Positions 22,556 through 34,123 of a stretch of 64,000 nt of DNA are shown in pieces. Origin of the DNA: Rhodocollybia butyracea (taxonomy: Eukaryota; Basidiomycota; Agaricomycetes; Agaricales; Omphalotaceae); contig JADNRY010000006.1 of the NCBI GenBank assembly GCA_015501585.1, positions 434,001 to 498,000 of the forward strand, given 5' to 3'. Below the pieces are notes generated by a model. That model saw only the letters and a list, made by a program, of their open reading frames with translations, searched no databases and had not been told where the DNA came from. Position 1 is the stretch's first letter; each line of letters begins with the position of its first letter. Position numbers and translations under genes: made by a program.

Positions 22556-23857
22556 GAGTTTACTACTCATACAATTCGCTTTCCCATCTCTCAATATTTG
22601 AATTTACCTTCTGTTGGTTCAAATATCGATGACCTCCTACGTTCAGAAACTGCACCAACAGACGATCTACATGGTGTACAGGAAATGCTTCGAATAGCAG
22701 AGGCCGCATATCAAAAAGTTGCTCAAAACATACATGTTCTCTATAGGATTGTAGACAGGCTTGAGATGGAAGTAGACTTGGTCCGACAGCACATGTTTTT
22801 ACATTCTGCTTTGCTTGCGCCTGTCCACCGATGTCCCAACGAAATTCTTATTCACATATTCTGGTACTGTTACATGGCCGCTGATTCGCCATCCGATGTT
22901 GACGTCTCTCCATTACCTCTGGTGCTCGGAGGAGTCAATGCCCGGTGGCGGGATGTTGTCAAAGCGCTTCCTTGGTTGTGGTCAACAATCCAAATCCAAG
23001 TGAATGTCCAAACATTCTCCCCGCGCGTAATACGTGGTTTTGTTGAATGGTTGGAACGTACTGGACAAACGTATCCGTTGTCCCTCCGAGTTATCTTCGT
23101 GACGAAGCATACTGTCAATTGGCGATCACAGAATGATTCAGACTGGACCCGCGAAGACCTCTGGAAGAATCATGACGCTGCCATGTTCTATGCTACAATT
23201 GAACAGTACGCGTCTCGCTGGTCCAAGTTAGAATTCTTGAACTGTCCTCTAAGACTGCTAGAAGGTTTGATTGAAGTCCTACGCAACCGTACACCGATTC
23301 TACAATCACTTACGATTGACACTATTGGGATATCTGCATTCCCTGGTGTCGAATTTGGATTTGGATCACCCATATGGACATTACAGAAAGGTGTGCGTCT
23401 TACACTTTCAAGAGACCCATCCATTTCAGCCAGTATGATCAATGTGTTTGATCTTTCTGGTATCCAAAGCCTGACATTAACGGATGCCATTATCCTCCGA
23501 AGTTTACCCCTTACTTTGGAAGCTCTCTCCCACTGTAAATCACTTGAAAAGTGCGAGATGTGCTACACAGGCCGCGAATTTGTGGCCTACCCTTCAATTC
23601 CCCGCAACTTGTCCACTGTTGTGGATTTGTCGGTGACGATGGAGAGGCCGGATATGGTGCTTTCGTTCATGACTCTTCCCAGTCTTCGGCGTCTCAAGTT
23701 TTCTTTCACTGAGGATTCTAGCCACGCGAAACATCACAACAAGTTGCTGTTTGTCAAGGAGCTGTTCAATCGTTCGCGTCTGGTATGTTCATCTGGGAGG
23801 TTTGAGCCCTGTTCGTCTGGATGCTATGAGTTTTATACTTCGCCTTTGGGCAAGTAA
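22556..23857 (+). CDS. F-box protein with LRR-like C-terminus
   Basis: A long open frame ending at 23855-23857. The 5' end is uncertain: there is no in-frame ATG before the header, and the frame is open back to the acceptor at 22555. Translated, SNIDDLLRSETAPTDDLHG precedes a coiled coil (LYRIVDRLEMEVDLVRQHMF). The F-box is LLAPVHRCPNEILIHIFWYC, the usual agaric form of LAPIRRLPPEIL-x-EIF. Next is PLVLGGVNARWRDVVKALPW, the common VCR/WR-x-x-A segment, and then loosely repetitive Leu-rich sequence (LEFLNCPLRLLEGLIEVLRN). F-box proteins of this class recruit substrates to SCF ubiquitin ligases; the target is unknown. They form very large families in mushrooms. Confidence 0.82.
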   Translation, partial: EFTTHTIRFPISQYLNLPSVGSNIDDLLRSETAPTDDLHGVQEMLRIAEAAYQKVAQNIHVLYRIVDRLEMEVDLVRQHMFLHSALLAPVHRCPNEILIHIFWYCYMAADSPSDVDVSPLPLVLGGVNARWRDVVKALPWLWSTIQIQVNVQTFSPRVIRGFVEWLERTGQTYPLSLRVIFVTKHTVNWRSQNDSDWTREDLWKNHDAAMFYATIEQYASRWSKLEFLNCPLRLLEGLIEVLRNRTPILQSLTIDTIGISAFPGVEFGFGSPIWTLQKGVRLTLSRDPSISASMINVFDLSGIQSLTLTDAIILRSLPLTLEALSHCKSLEKCEMCYTGREFVAYPSIPRNLSTVVDLSVTMERPDMVLSFMTLPSLRRLKFSFTEDSSHAKHHNKLLFVKELFNRSRLVCSSGRFEPCSSGCYEFYTSPLGK

Positions 23858-24100
23858 GATGTTGTATAGGCGCGGTACGACCGCTTGTAGTCTTAACTTC
23901 AATAAAATCTGTTAAGATGTCGCGGGCTAGTATTCTTCGACACGTGTTTGCTCCTTGTAATAAACCAAAAAACTTGAAAAACTCGTTCTCTCCACAGACT
24001 CAGGACACGAGCCAATAAGTAACATATTAAGCGCTTATTAAGCGCCGAATCGACTGAGACGCGTCACCTGCAATTTACTTTCATCCTCCGTTCCTCAATC

Positions 24101-25178
24101 ATGGTATGTTATCTACGTTCTAGCCTCGGTTCCAACGTGTAATTTACCACCAACAACAGTTTCGCAACACTTACGATTCCGATAACACTGTATTCTCGCC
24201 GCAAGGCCGTCTTCACCAAGTCGAGTATGCGTTAGAAGCCGTGAAGCAAGGTTCAGCTGCTGTTGGTTTACGATCCAAATCGCACTCGATTCTACTGGCC
24301 CTGAAGGTAGGGAACCTTGAATCTATGCTCTGTATGCCTCCTGCTCATCAAAGTCACAGAGGTCAACAGGAGAACTTGCGTCCTACCAACAAAAGATGTT
24401 CAGAATAGATGATCATGTCGGGATTGCGATTGCTGGACTAACCTCTGATGCGCGTGTGCTAAGGTATGCTAATTATTCTGCAAAATTGACCTTGTCCTTA
24501 TTTCTATGCCAGCAATTTCATGCGGCAACAAGCCATGTCTTCAAAAATGGCCTTTAACCGTCCTGTTCCAGTAAACCGCTTGGTTTCTGCGATTGCCGAC
24601 AGTTCGTTCACATCCTAATCTTGTTTAGTCGTCAATCTCACGTTGAGTTCCTTAGAGGCTCAAGTAAATACGCAAGAATACGGGAGACGTCCGTACGGTG
24701 TTGGTTTCCTCGTCATTGGCCAGGATCAATCTGGGCCACATCTTTATGAATTCTCTCCATCTGGTAACTCTTACGAATACTACGCAATGTCGATCGGAGC
24801 CAGAAGTCAGAGTGCTAAAACATATTTGGAGAAACACTATGAGAGTTTCGCAGATTGTATGTTCCCAATTTCTGTGTTCGTCTCTTGGCTTAAATAATTT
24901 TATATCTAGGCTCATTGGAAGACCTTATCCAACACGGTTTGCATGCCCTCCGCGAAACTTTGCAGCAGGACAAAGACCTGAATGTCAACAATACATCTAT
25001 CGGTGTTGTGGGTGCTCCAAGTATGCACGAGAAAACAACCGGTGTCAGTTTCCGTATTCTAGAGGGAGAAATCATTCAACCGTTCCTTGACACTATGATA
25101 CCCAAAGAAGTGCCTGGTGCCGCTGCTGCACCGCCGCCTGCAGCCTCTACTGATGAAGATGTACAAATGGCGGAATAA
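24101..25178 (+). CDS. PRE5: 20S proteasome alpha-6 subunit (PSMA1/Pre5)
   Basis: Structural alpha-ring subunit of the 20S proteasome. The first exon is only the start codon, ATG (24101-24103), followed by gtatgt. The next exon gives [20 protein letters not shown] and [17 protein letters not shown], the proteasome alpha signature. Later exons give [57 protein letters not shown] and [20 protein letters not shown], then [10 protein letters not shown]. The C-terminus is acidic after an Ala/Pro stretch ([10 protein letters not shown]). One intron uses a GTTCGT donor (24602), with the acceptor TTAG just before AGGCTCAAG, which restores the Lys of DKAQ. Length matches the family. Confidence 0.95.
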
Positions 25179-25372
25179 ACGTAGTGGTAATTGTGTCGTA
25201 GCTATCTCCACAAATTTCATCTCCTTGTATCATTGGCAAGAGGTGTGCACAAAGGGAAGGAGGCATTGAGTCCTCTCGCTTGTGTCCGAAAATACTACTT
25301 GTTTGAGACTGAGTTGAATTCTATAGCCTGATTCTATTTAACCTCACCAGTTTCGAAATTCTTACTATCACT

Positions 25373-25732
25373 TCAAAAAAATTCTTCTTCTTCTGCTTTT
25401 CTGGAACCCTGGGACTCTTTCTTTTCCATCCCCGCAGTGTCCTTCAAGTTCTCCTTCAAGTTCCTCCTCTTCCTCCTCATCTTCTTATCTATCTTTATCC
25501 TCCAATGCTCCTTCTCCTTCCGTGACTCTGGCCACTTTCTCGTTTCCGGATCAAAGCCCTTGTTTATTTCCCAATACTGGGCAAGGAGAGGAAATGAAGT
25601 GTGGATAACACGAGTTGGACTATAAACGCTGGGCGCATTCCTGCGACGAAGAAATAGCACCTGTGTCCATGCTCGTGTCTGTACCTGCGTACGTATCTGT
25701 GTCGGAAGTTTGAAGAGCATATTCAATGGCAA
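25373..25732 (-). CDS. Small basic, likely mitochondrial, protein of unknown function
   Basis: A single-exon frame of 119 codons. The N-terminus (MPLNMLFKLPTQIRTQVQTR) is basic and lacks acids, like a mitochondrial presequence. The centre IHTSFPLLAQYWEINKGFDP, ETRKWPESRKEKEHWRIKID is followed by a strongly charged Lys/Arg/Glu tail that ends EEEEFF. I cannot name a family. The mixture of presequence and basic tail would suit a mitochondrial ribosome or membrane assembly protein, but that is a guess. Confidence 0.5.
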   Translation of the reverse strand: MPLNMLFKLPTQIRTQVQTRAWTQVLFLRRRNAPSVYSPTRVIHTSFPLLAQYWEINKGFDPETRKWPESRKEKEHWRIKIDKKMRRKRRNLKENLKDTAGMEKKESQGSRKAEEEEFF

Positions 25733-26762
25733 AACTCAATCAGGAACTGAGGGAACCTTCAATATGCGACGAGAGAATTTAGACGGAGCAGACTGAGAAT
25801 AAGAAAGAGTGACGGGCGTTTATTAACAAATCACGTGATGGCTATAAAGGGAACCTTCATTGTTCAACTTATAAGTTCAACAGACTTCAACTCGGAAGAA
25901 AAGTCGTTCGCTAATAAATATTGTAATTTGATGAAGGAGAGATATGACAGCTGTACATCGACGCAAACTCCTCCATCAATCGGAAATCTTGGGGAAATCA
26001 AAGTTTTTCATTTTTTTCCTCTTCAACTTTCTGCGGGAAAGCTGCTAGAAATCCTGGACTGAATGTTTGTCTATTGGAACGATGATAAAGCACCGAACAT
26101 ATGTTCTACTAGGTTTCAAGGTCCCCACCCCACCGATGTCGCAGGATGTCGCGCTCAGACGCCCTTCGGTAACTTGTAAGTACCACGGTTTGTAAGTATA
26201 CGGTCGATCGTATTCACAACTTGTTTATGATATCCTTGTCCTTTCCCCCAATTTATCGAACTATTACATACTCGAGCGACCTACTCCAAAATTATAGTGA
26301 TTAGAAATATCCCACGAGCTAGCCTGTTAGTACTTTAACCAAACCGTAGCGTCTCACAGACCGTCTCTCAGCAATAAATGCCTCCTCTTCTTATCACAGG
26401 CACGCGATGTCTCCGAAAAAAGCATTGCTCCCATTATACGCAACATGCAGCTACCATCCTTCGCTCCCCTCCTGGTGAAGCAGCTCATACACTGGAAGTT
26501 GAAACTGACAGTCAAGCTATGGGTAGATACGACATGCAGGATGGAGCTATGTATAATCTGGAACAGGGGCAAATATCCCTTGACGTGTTCTTTTGGCGAT
26601 GTGGCTTCTATTGTATACATGATGGCCTCAGCCTGCCCAACCTAAGTTGGAATATTTTGCTTGCAAAAATTATCTCCCCGTACTGGGTAACGCTGAGTTT
26701 AAAAATGCCGTTAGATTCCAAGGATGGGATCTTTTGATCAGCAACTACATCCAAGGTATATT
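25733..26762. other. Region of about 1 kb without a convincing gene
   Basis: Short open frames exist on both strands (largest 119 codons at 26378-26737, plus), but none has recognisable motifs, and they change frame without good splice sites. It should contain the 5' region of the small protein to the left and the 3' flank of the RGG gene to the right. It could hold a decayed gene. Confidence 0.4.
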
Positions 26763-29700
26763 CTATCGACCTTTTTTCTCCACTCGCCACTCTTTGAAAA
26801 TACCGTCCAGGCTCTTATATATGAGATGAGAAGGAAGACAGCGGATGATCTCGCCAATGCGTTCATTGACTTCCTTTTTTCCGCCCTCACCCAATGCCTT
26901 TGTGGCATATTCAATACTCATTTGAAACATAGCCAGGACAGCAAGGGAGACGTGTGTCTGTTGTGATCCATGGGCGGTATTTTGAGAGAGTGCAGATAAA
27001 AGAGGTCCGGATACTGATGGGGCCGATATCGTAGGGGCAGAAAAGAAGGCCGTCGCGCGCTCGCCACGGACAAGACGCAAGAGAATTTCCAAAATATTCT
27101 CAGTTTCGGAGAGGTGTGTTTTCAAGAAGCGCTGGCGTTCGGTGGATACCCCGACAGGAGAATTTTGAGCCCAGCCATCAAGGACAGTCCAGATAGTTGG
27201 TGGCTAGAGTCGTTAAGCGGCTGAGAGAGGAAATAAGTAAAAGTATAACACTTACTGGATCAGGATCTACAACTACGATTTTCTTTTCCCATCCCTCAGC
27301 AGCATCACCAGCGACCCAGAACATACGGCCGAACATACTTCTAAGCCAATCTTGAATATCACCAGTCCTCACCCACCTGGGTTCAGAAAGAGGACGCTTG
27401 ATGTCAAGATGGGCGATCAGAACAACAGTGGTCGATGTTGATTCCGTAGCGAACGGTGGGAGCGTAGGATCCGAGTCATCCAGTTTGTTCTTCCCTTGAA
27501 ATGGAAGAGGAACATAGGACTTAGTAACCTCAGAAAGACCTTCAACCTGTACAACCGAATGAGAAAAAACATTACCACCTAGGCTAGACGCACCAAGATA
27601 CCCTGCATAGTATTATCCGAGTTTTGCTGCAGCTTGATCTTGACCTCGATACGGCCTTCTGAACGATATATTTCCATCTTCTCAACAACTTCAGCGTCGA
27701 TGACCATCCGCCTGTTTCCGCTCGCATAGGATATAGACAAACGGTTCGCGGAGGGGGTTGGCGGACTTATTTTGTCCTTGCTAGAAGTCTGGGAATTTGA
27801 GTCACCATAGGTAGACGATGACGAAGTGGATAATAAGGTGTTGGATACAGGCGATACCGGAGGCTCAGGAAGATGCTCTTGAACCCCTACTTCCGAAGGC
27901 TCTGTCGGAGGTTTTAGCTCTTGCTTTTCCACAGGAGCATGGATCGAATTTGTTTGCGGCTTCCCTGTTTCTGTGGTTTTGGGAGTTTCTGCAACGGGTA
28001 GATCCTGTTCATTAGCATGTTCAGTATGATTAACATGTTCGTCACTAAAAGAATGAGAAGTGTGAGGGCAGAATCGGAGAAGGCAGCTTCGGACACAGAC
28101 ACAGTAGTGGATGCCATGGAGTCATCATTCACTGAAGAAAAAGAAACAGAGGAAACAATAACGCCGGTAATAGCAAGAGGAGGATCAGGAGAGGATTCAG
28201 TATCTGGGACCAAATCCACATCCACATCATTCGTCACCTCGGCATTTGCGGCGTTCTTTTCCTCAGTGGCCTGAGAGACAGTAGGAGTAACAGCAGAAGC
28301 AGAAGAATTAAGATTCTCTGACACATCATTCCCTTGAACTTCGAAGAAATAATTAGTTGCGTGCGGCATGCCAGCCTCCCAGAGCGAAGGCTCATCCCAC
28401 ACTAATCCTGGTGACAGAACGCAAAGCAGAGGAGACTCACCATCGTGTTCCTCAGCCTCAGCCTCACCCACCTCAGACATAGCATCATGATATTCAACGA
28501 TCTCGCTCACATGCAAGCGCTCATCGTCGTCTTCGTCTCCCTCAGCGTCATGGTCGGGCTGCGTCTGTTCACCATCAGTGATAGCAGCCATGAGCCAATC
28601 TGCCTCGCTGCTACTCTCTGCCACGCTATGTGTAACACTAGCCGCAACACTAGAACGATCGTCGTTCATATGGGGAGCTGGCCGCCGCCCATCCTCATCA
28701 TCACCATCCTCGTCGTCATCCAACTTTTTCCGCTTTCCCTTTCGGGAATCAGAGGGAACGGTACCAAGAGAGAAAGAATTAGGAACAATAGGATGAGAGT
28801 CATCCGCAGAAACGGGTGTGTGAAAGTAGATGCGTATACGAGAATTCGGTGCACTCCCGGAGCCACCGGCCTTAGAGTCTGTGTCTGTGTCTTTGTGCTC
28901 AGATCCCTCGAGAGCAGAATTAGAAGCATCAGAGTCGAGCTTTGTATCGCTCGCAATCGTATCACTGGAGGCCATCACTAAAGTGTCGTCCTCCTGGCTT
29001 TCCACTTTAACCGTCACTTGAGAAAGCTGGTCAAGGTCATCAACCTTGACATCACCACCCACTTGACCCCAACTCCATTCGAGGTCAGGGACCTCTAATC
29101 CCACTATTTTGAAATCCGTAAGGGTCCGTCTGTTTTCATCTTTCTTACCAGAGACATTAGAACCTGGGACGCTCGATTCTTTAACCACCGTGTTTGGAGT
29201 GTTTCCACCATCGTGTCGCTGCTGCCGATTCGAATTTGAATGACTGTATCCACGTCCACGGAAAGATGCATTCTGATGAGAGAATGAACCACCGCCGCCG
29301 GCATTGTTATTGAAAGGTCCTCCTCCTCGGCGGTTGTGAAAATCCTTGTTGGTGCCGAGATGGCCACGAGAGCTGTGGCCTCTCAAGCCAGCTCCGCCGC
29401 TGCCACGGCCAGAATTGTTCTGACTGGCGTTAAAGCTACCTCTATTATTTCTGTTTCCCATTCCTCCGCCTCCGCCTCCGCCTCGACCTGCATTCATCGA
29501 TCCCCTCCCACGGCCCATATTCCCTAAGCTACCGCCTCTGCCACCTCTAGACATCTGATTCGAGCCAGGACCTCCGCCACGGCTACCGAGATAGGCTCCT
29601 GATGGCTGACTCGGAGGAAGCGGAGATTGAAATTGTTGTTGCGGGCCTGCTTGCCGCTGCTGGGTCTGCTGATTGTTATGCGATGGACCATCGAACCGCT

Positions 29701-30259
29701 GGCGCTTTGCTGGTGGCTGGTGCTGAGGAGAAGCGTGGTTTCCATGACGCTGCATCTGTGGCATTGGCTGGGGGGTAATATGAGGATTAAACATTGGCTG
29801 GGAAGGAGCCTGTAACGGCCTTCCCATAGGATTATAAGGCTGCGTCATAGCCTGAGGAGCTTGCGGAACATAAGGTTGCGCATATGTGACAGCGGGTTGG
29901 TACGGATTATAGCCAGGAGGAGGAGGAGGTGGAGGGGGCTGAACAACTGGAGGTGGAGCATGAAATTGTTGTTGTTGTTGTTGTTGCTGCTGCTGCTGCT
30001 GCTGTCGTTGCCATTGGGTTTGAGAGCCATAACCATAGTTGGCATACAGTGCATTTTGTTCAGCAGGAGGCCTAGCAGCCTGGGCTGGCCATTGCTGAGA
30101 GTACGATCCAGGTTGCTGTTGTTGCTGCTGCACAGCTGCCCAATAAGCAGAATAATCTGGTTGTGCAGGCTGAGGAGGAGGAGGAGGCCCAGGAGGTAGA
30201 GGAGGCGAATATGCTGGCTGTACAACAAACGGATTCTTGTTCATTTTAAAGCTGTTCAT
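26763..30259 (-). CDS. Large polyQ / RGG-box low-complexity protein, unknown function
   Basis: ATG at 30257-30259, with a second Met five codons on (MNKNPFVVQPAYSPP). The N-terminal third is Pro/Gln/Tyr-rich with a Gln tract. An RGG region follows (SRGGRGGSLGNMGRGRGSMN and similar). A conserved-looking core is RRTLTDFKIVGLEVPDLEWS then SRIRIYFHTPVSADD. Acidic stretches come next. After an intron near 28050 come SDEHVNHTEHANEQDLPVAE and SANRLSISYASGNRRMVIDA, EVVEKMEIYRSEGRIEVKIK. The C-terminal exons look globular (VLIAHLDIKRPLSEPRWVRT, GDIQDWLRSMFGRMFWVAGD; CLPSHLIYKSLDGIFKEWR), ending at 26763-26765. About 900-1000 residues, five or six exons. The composition suggests RNA binding and condensate behaviour. 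I do not recognise the C-terminal domain. Confidence 0.75.
29966..30005 (-). repeat. CAA/CAG triplet run encoding polyglutamine
   Basis: Thirteen or so consecutive GTT/GCT triplets on the + strand, read as CAA and CAG (Gln) on the minus strand, inside the polyQ/RGG protein. The block splits into six GTT units then six GCT units. A shorter Gln run lies near 30115. Confidence 0.9.
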
Positions 30260-32624
30260 ACAGTCAATTAGACTGATAATTAGAACAGATTTGTCTTCTT
30301 TACCGTTGATATGCTAGCCGTTATGTAGCCAGTAAGAGAGCAGAAACTGCTCTCAGAGTCGTGAATATTAAAAGCGTATAGAGTACGGCTGAAAACAAAA
30401 GCTCAAGGAGGTGCACCGGTGAACGTTGTGGAGGGGTGTTGCAAAATTAAAATTAATACCGGCTAAACCGGCCCGACGTAAAAGACCCTTTCCACGATGC
30501 TATCGGTTCGCTTGGTTATGTTGGATTTATTCTGACTTGGGACCAAGGGATGGAAACTACTGTCGAACTCACTGTCACATCCTGTCACATCAAGACATTG
30601 TCGCCGCACCGGAGTACCTGCTGCACTGCAGACCAAGTTTTGGTGAACTCAGCGTAGACCCAAATCTCTTCAGGACCGCTATATTGTCAAATAGAGTCTC
30701 AAAGCATTCGCTAGTAATGATTGTCCTCACTGCCTCAAGCCAAGTTGATACTAATTGTTCATCAACATTTTTCCCCGATCCAAAACCTTCACGACAAGTG
30801 GCTCGTACATCACTCCAGAAATTACGACTTCATCTGCTGTGAAACGGATTGACAGCCTTCCCTTAATTATTCGAGTTCGATCCAAATTGGCTCCCTTAGT
30901 ATTTTGTTTACCCACTCAGAATGTCGAACAGTTTTCGAACAAGTCTTGACTAGTTGACTCTTCAGGGAGTCGTTGCTATCCACAGAACGAAGGCTCCGTG
31001 CTCGCCTAGCTTGATGGTTATCTCCCGTAGGCAGACTCAACCTCGGCAAGCGAGCTTAGCTTGATGGTGAAATTTCTGAAAACCGGAACTACGACATGGC
31101 GGGAACCCGACTATCCATTCCCAGATTCATTAAACTCCATACTCACTCTTGTACTCACTACTATTATGTTGCTCGCTTTATGTTCTCAACAGCTTTGTAT
31201 CAACCGTTGACTATCTCACCCAACCCGTCCTGGCGTTGACTCCACGGAAACTGAATTGGAGGTCATAACCAGCTGGTTGCTGAGCCTAAGGTGCATCCCA
31301 AGCCCTTTCCACTGCCTGAACCAAAGAATCGGCTATGTATGTTCGAAATCCGAAGAACGTTCATAAAAGTCACGGACTATCAAGAGGAAAACTCAGCACA
31401 TCGGAAGGTATGACAGAGCAGATCCGAAAATAACTGCTTGTGCTCAGCTGAACCCCAACCACATACACCCAGCCATCACCCTCGAACCCCGTCCGAACCG
31501 ACGCAACCACTCCCCGGGACGGAAGCGATTCCGGAGACTCGGATGGTAATGAAGAAAAGGAAAAGTCTACTTGAACCTTCGGACTCTCACAGAATTTGGG
31601 TTCCAACATCAGTGGTCATCGTGATTCATGGGTAACTCAGGAACTTCCGCAACATGGTTCCTCCGTCCATCGGACCGCGGCTTGGCCTTAACCGTGACTG
31701 CCATGTGGCATTGCCTACCATGGCGCTGCTTATACTTAGTACTGTAGTCCGACACCATCTCTCGTGCTCGTCTCAAAGTCTCAATGCAGCATGTCGGCGC
31801 TCAAAGAATTGAGGTCCGCGAATGGATCTCAAGCTGTGGTCGTACGTTTCGAAGTTCCTGCACACAATCTGGACTCTTTCGGTATCTGTGTTGGGCCTTG
31901 GCAGCTGTTCAACATCGCAAACTCATCCCTGGATGGTTTCCAACGTCTCCAAGACATCTCCGACTGCGCCGATGGGCTTGTCATACGCGTTTTAAGAGTA
32001 GACGTCTCCGACCGTGCCAATGCGTCCTTCGGGCGTAAAACTTCTTCTTCAGATTTCTCTGGAGTGTTCCCGAGACAGTTCCAGACCTCAAAAAAAAACA
32101 CACGGAGAGTAGAATCATCAATACTCAACTCAGCCCGATGCACGACCCTTGGAAATATATTCTTTTGCTGCGACAGCCAGCTTCCTCTCGTAGATCTCAT
32201 CTCACAATTCATCCCCGAGTTTCTCCGCTGTTCTCGAGGTCTTAGAATAGCCAAAGATTTTATCAACAGCGACAGATCCTCAGGTAACATATCCGGAAAA
32301 GCCAACCCCGACACAGGTTTGGTGTTTGATGATGACCCCCGAGTCTTGAATACTATATCCCAGTGTGGCGGGTAAAACTCGGGTTACTGGCGGTCTCTGA
32401 TTTTCAAGTGGGTTCAATCACAAGCTACCATGAAGTTTCCTCCGCGTGGTAGGATGTTACAATCTTCTGTTTAACTCCTAAGACCTAGAAATAATGGGCT
32501 TGCAAATGTAAGCATTTTGACTTGGGTGAAGTATATAAGGGCTGTACCGGTTGCAACCTTTGCATATCAGACTCTTGCCCTCATCGTCTTTCTTATATTT
32601 CACGCCACCCTTTGTCTCAAAACC
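30260..32624. other. Gene-poor stretch of 2.4 kb
   Basis: No complete gene is supported. The longest frames overlap at 31764-32375 (plus, 203 codons) and 31829-32314 (minus, 161 codons); neither has recognised motifs or a plausible partner exon. Near 30995 and 31055 the string agcttgatggt occurs twice, about 60 bases apart. The right end should hold the promoter of the CrtC-like gene, including a tatataagg-like box near 32535. Confidence 0.45.
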
Positions 32625-33936
32625 ATGATTGTATTTACAAAGGCTGGTCTTGCTATCTCAGTCGCTTCGGGTAAGGTCATGTAGCCCTGGCTGCAATAGA
32701 TGCTGACCGTGACTATACTTACTGGCAGTCGTTTTAAACTCGTTTGTTCGTGCTACCTCCTTTGACGGACAGTATCTTCAGCCGAATTCTACCAACGATG
32801 CGGTAGAATGGTGGTGGGGAAGTGCTGTCGGGACTCCTGAATCCGCTGGAACTCCCGGTCCTGTGCTGCAATTTCTTTTTTATCAAGGTGAACGGCTTGG
32901 CTTCCTAGTACATCATTTTGGTCTCACTGTGAATTTTTACAGGATATTCGATTCTCGTAGACTCGGACCACTCTTCCCTTCCGGAATACTACTTCACCAT
33001 TAACGGATTCTTTCCTAATGGCTCTGACTTCAGTGTCACTGTTCCTGCTACTTCTGGCAACATTATTGAAGGAGCAGGAAACGTGGTGACGGGAACCTGG
33101 GGTGAAGTGGGGTCTTTCCAGACCTCTCATGACTTGAAAACGATGTATGTCAGTTTTAATGCTCCGGATGCCCCATACGGAATCTCTGGAACGATGCATT
33201 TCACAAGCAATCGTGCTAACCACTTTGGATGCAATGTTACCGACAGTCCGTACTTTGACGAGTTCATGCCTCCTCCATCTCAAGCCCTGACTGAAGCCGA
33301 ACAAATACTCTTCACTCAACTTGGATGGGCTGTTTCAATACCTGGTAAGTGGCCTGTCACTATCATTCCCAAGTTAGTACTTATTACTGACTGCGGACTT
33401 TAGGCGGCACAGTAGACGTCGATGTAACAATCAATGGTACACGCTTACAGTTCTCGGGAAATGGATACCATGACCAGAACTGGATGCCTCTGGCTCTCAA
33501 CGAATTCGTATCCTCTTGGTATTTCGGTTTTGCGGAAATAGGACCATATACACTCTCCTATGTCTCTGTAACGCCTGTCAACTCATCCATCGCCTTCAAC
33601 ACAGGGTATCTTGCCACTGACCAGGCTGTGCTGCAGAATCAATGTTCAGTAAATGGAACGAAGATCACGGATATCAGTATTATCCAACCCAAAGGGGAGA
33701 TGACTGGTGCTCAAGGTACCGTTGCTCCTTCGACTTGGACACTGAGCTATATAATAGAGGACGGAACGGAATTCGAGTTTGAGATGGTACCCACGGCCGC
33801 GAACCCAAATTTGAATATCTATCAACGTTGGACTGGGTCAATTACTGGTGGGAAGAAAGGGGATGAGAGTTATGAAGGTGTCGCAACTTTTGAATGGTTA
33901 AACCCTGGTCTGAACGTATACTCGAGCTCCGCATAA
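32625..33936 (+). CDS. Secreted CrtC/AttH-like (Diels-Alderase superfamily fold) protein
   Basis: Four exons. The first encodes MIVFTKAGLAISVAS and joins VVLNSFVRATSFDG, a credible signal peptide. The mature protein opens with YLQPNSTNDAVEWWWGSAVG, then QFLFYQGYSILVDSDHSSLP and a beta-rich body with several N-x-S/T sites. The key motif is TINGTRLQFSGNGYHDQNWM with SSWYFGFAEIGPYTLSYVS. GYHDQNW followed by a W-x-x-G/F element is the hallmark of the CrtC/AttH lipocalin-like superfamily. That superfamily includes hydroxyneurosporene synthase and fungal Diels-Alderase-like pericyclases. Here the protein stands apart from any visible polyketide or terpene gene, so its substrate is unknown. It ends GLNVYSSSA at 33934-33936. 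Confidence 0.8.
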
Positions 33937-34123
33937 GGGATCAACTCTTACTGTTATTGTAACGTATGCTCATATTCCAAGTATTTATTCCAATATTTAG
34001 CGGTAGAATGCCATGCATTTCAGAGAGGACGGCCTGACGGCCCGGAATTAGGAATTTGCTCGGATAGATTTTCACGTGGAACATCGAATACACGCGCAAC
34101 ACCTTCATGCTTTGACTTGCAAC

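Noticed and set aside
26378..26737. Plus-strand frame of 119 codons as a real gene
   Set aside because: No motif, and neighbouring frames would need joins without acceptable splice sites.
28445..28981. Plus-strand frame of 178 codons within the polyQ/RGG gene
   Set aside because: Shadow of an acidic coding region on the other strand.
31829..32314. Minus-strand frame of 161 codons as a real gene
   Set aside because: No recognised domain, no partner exon, and it overlaps a longer opposite frame; kept only as a finding.
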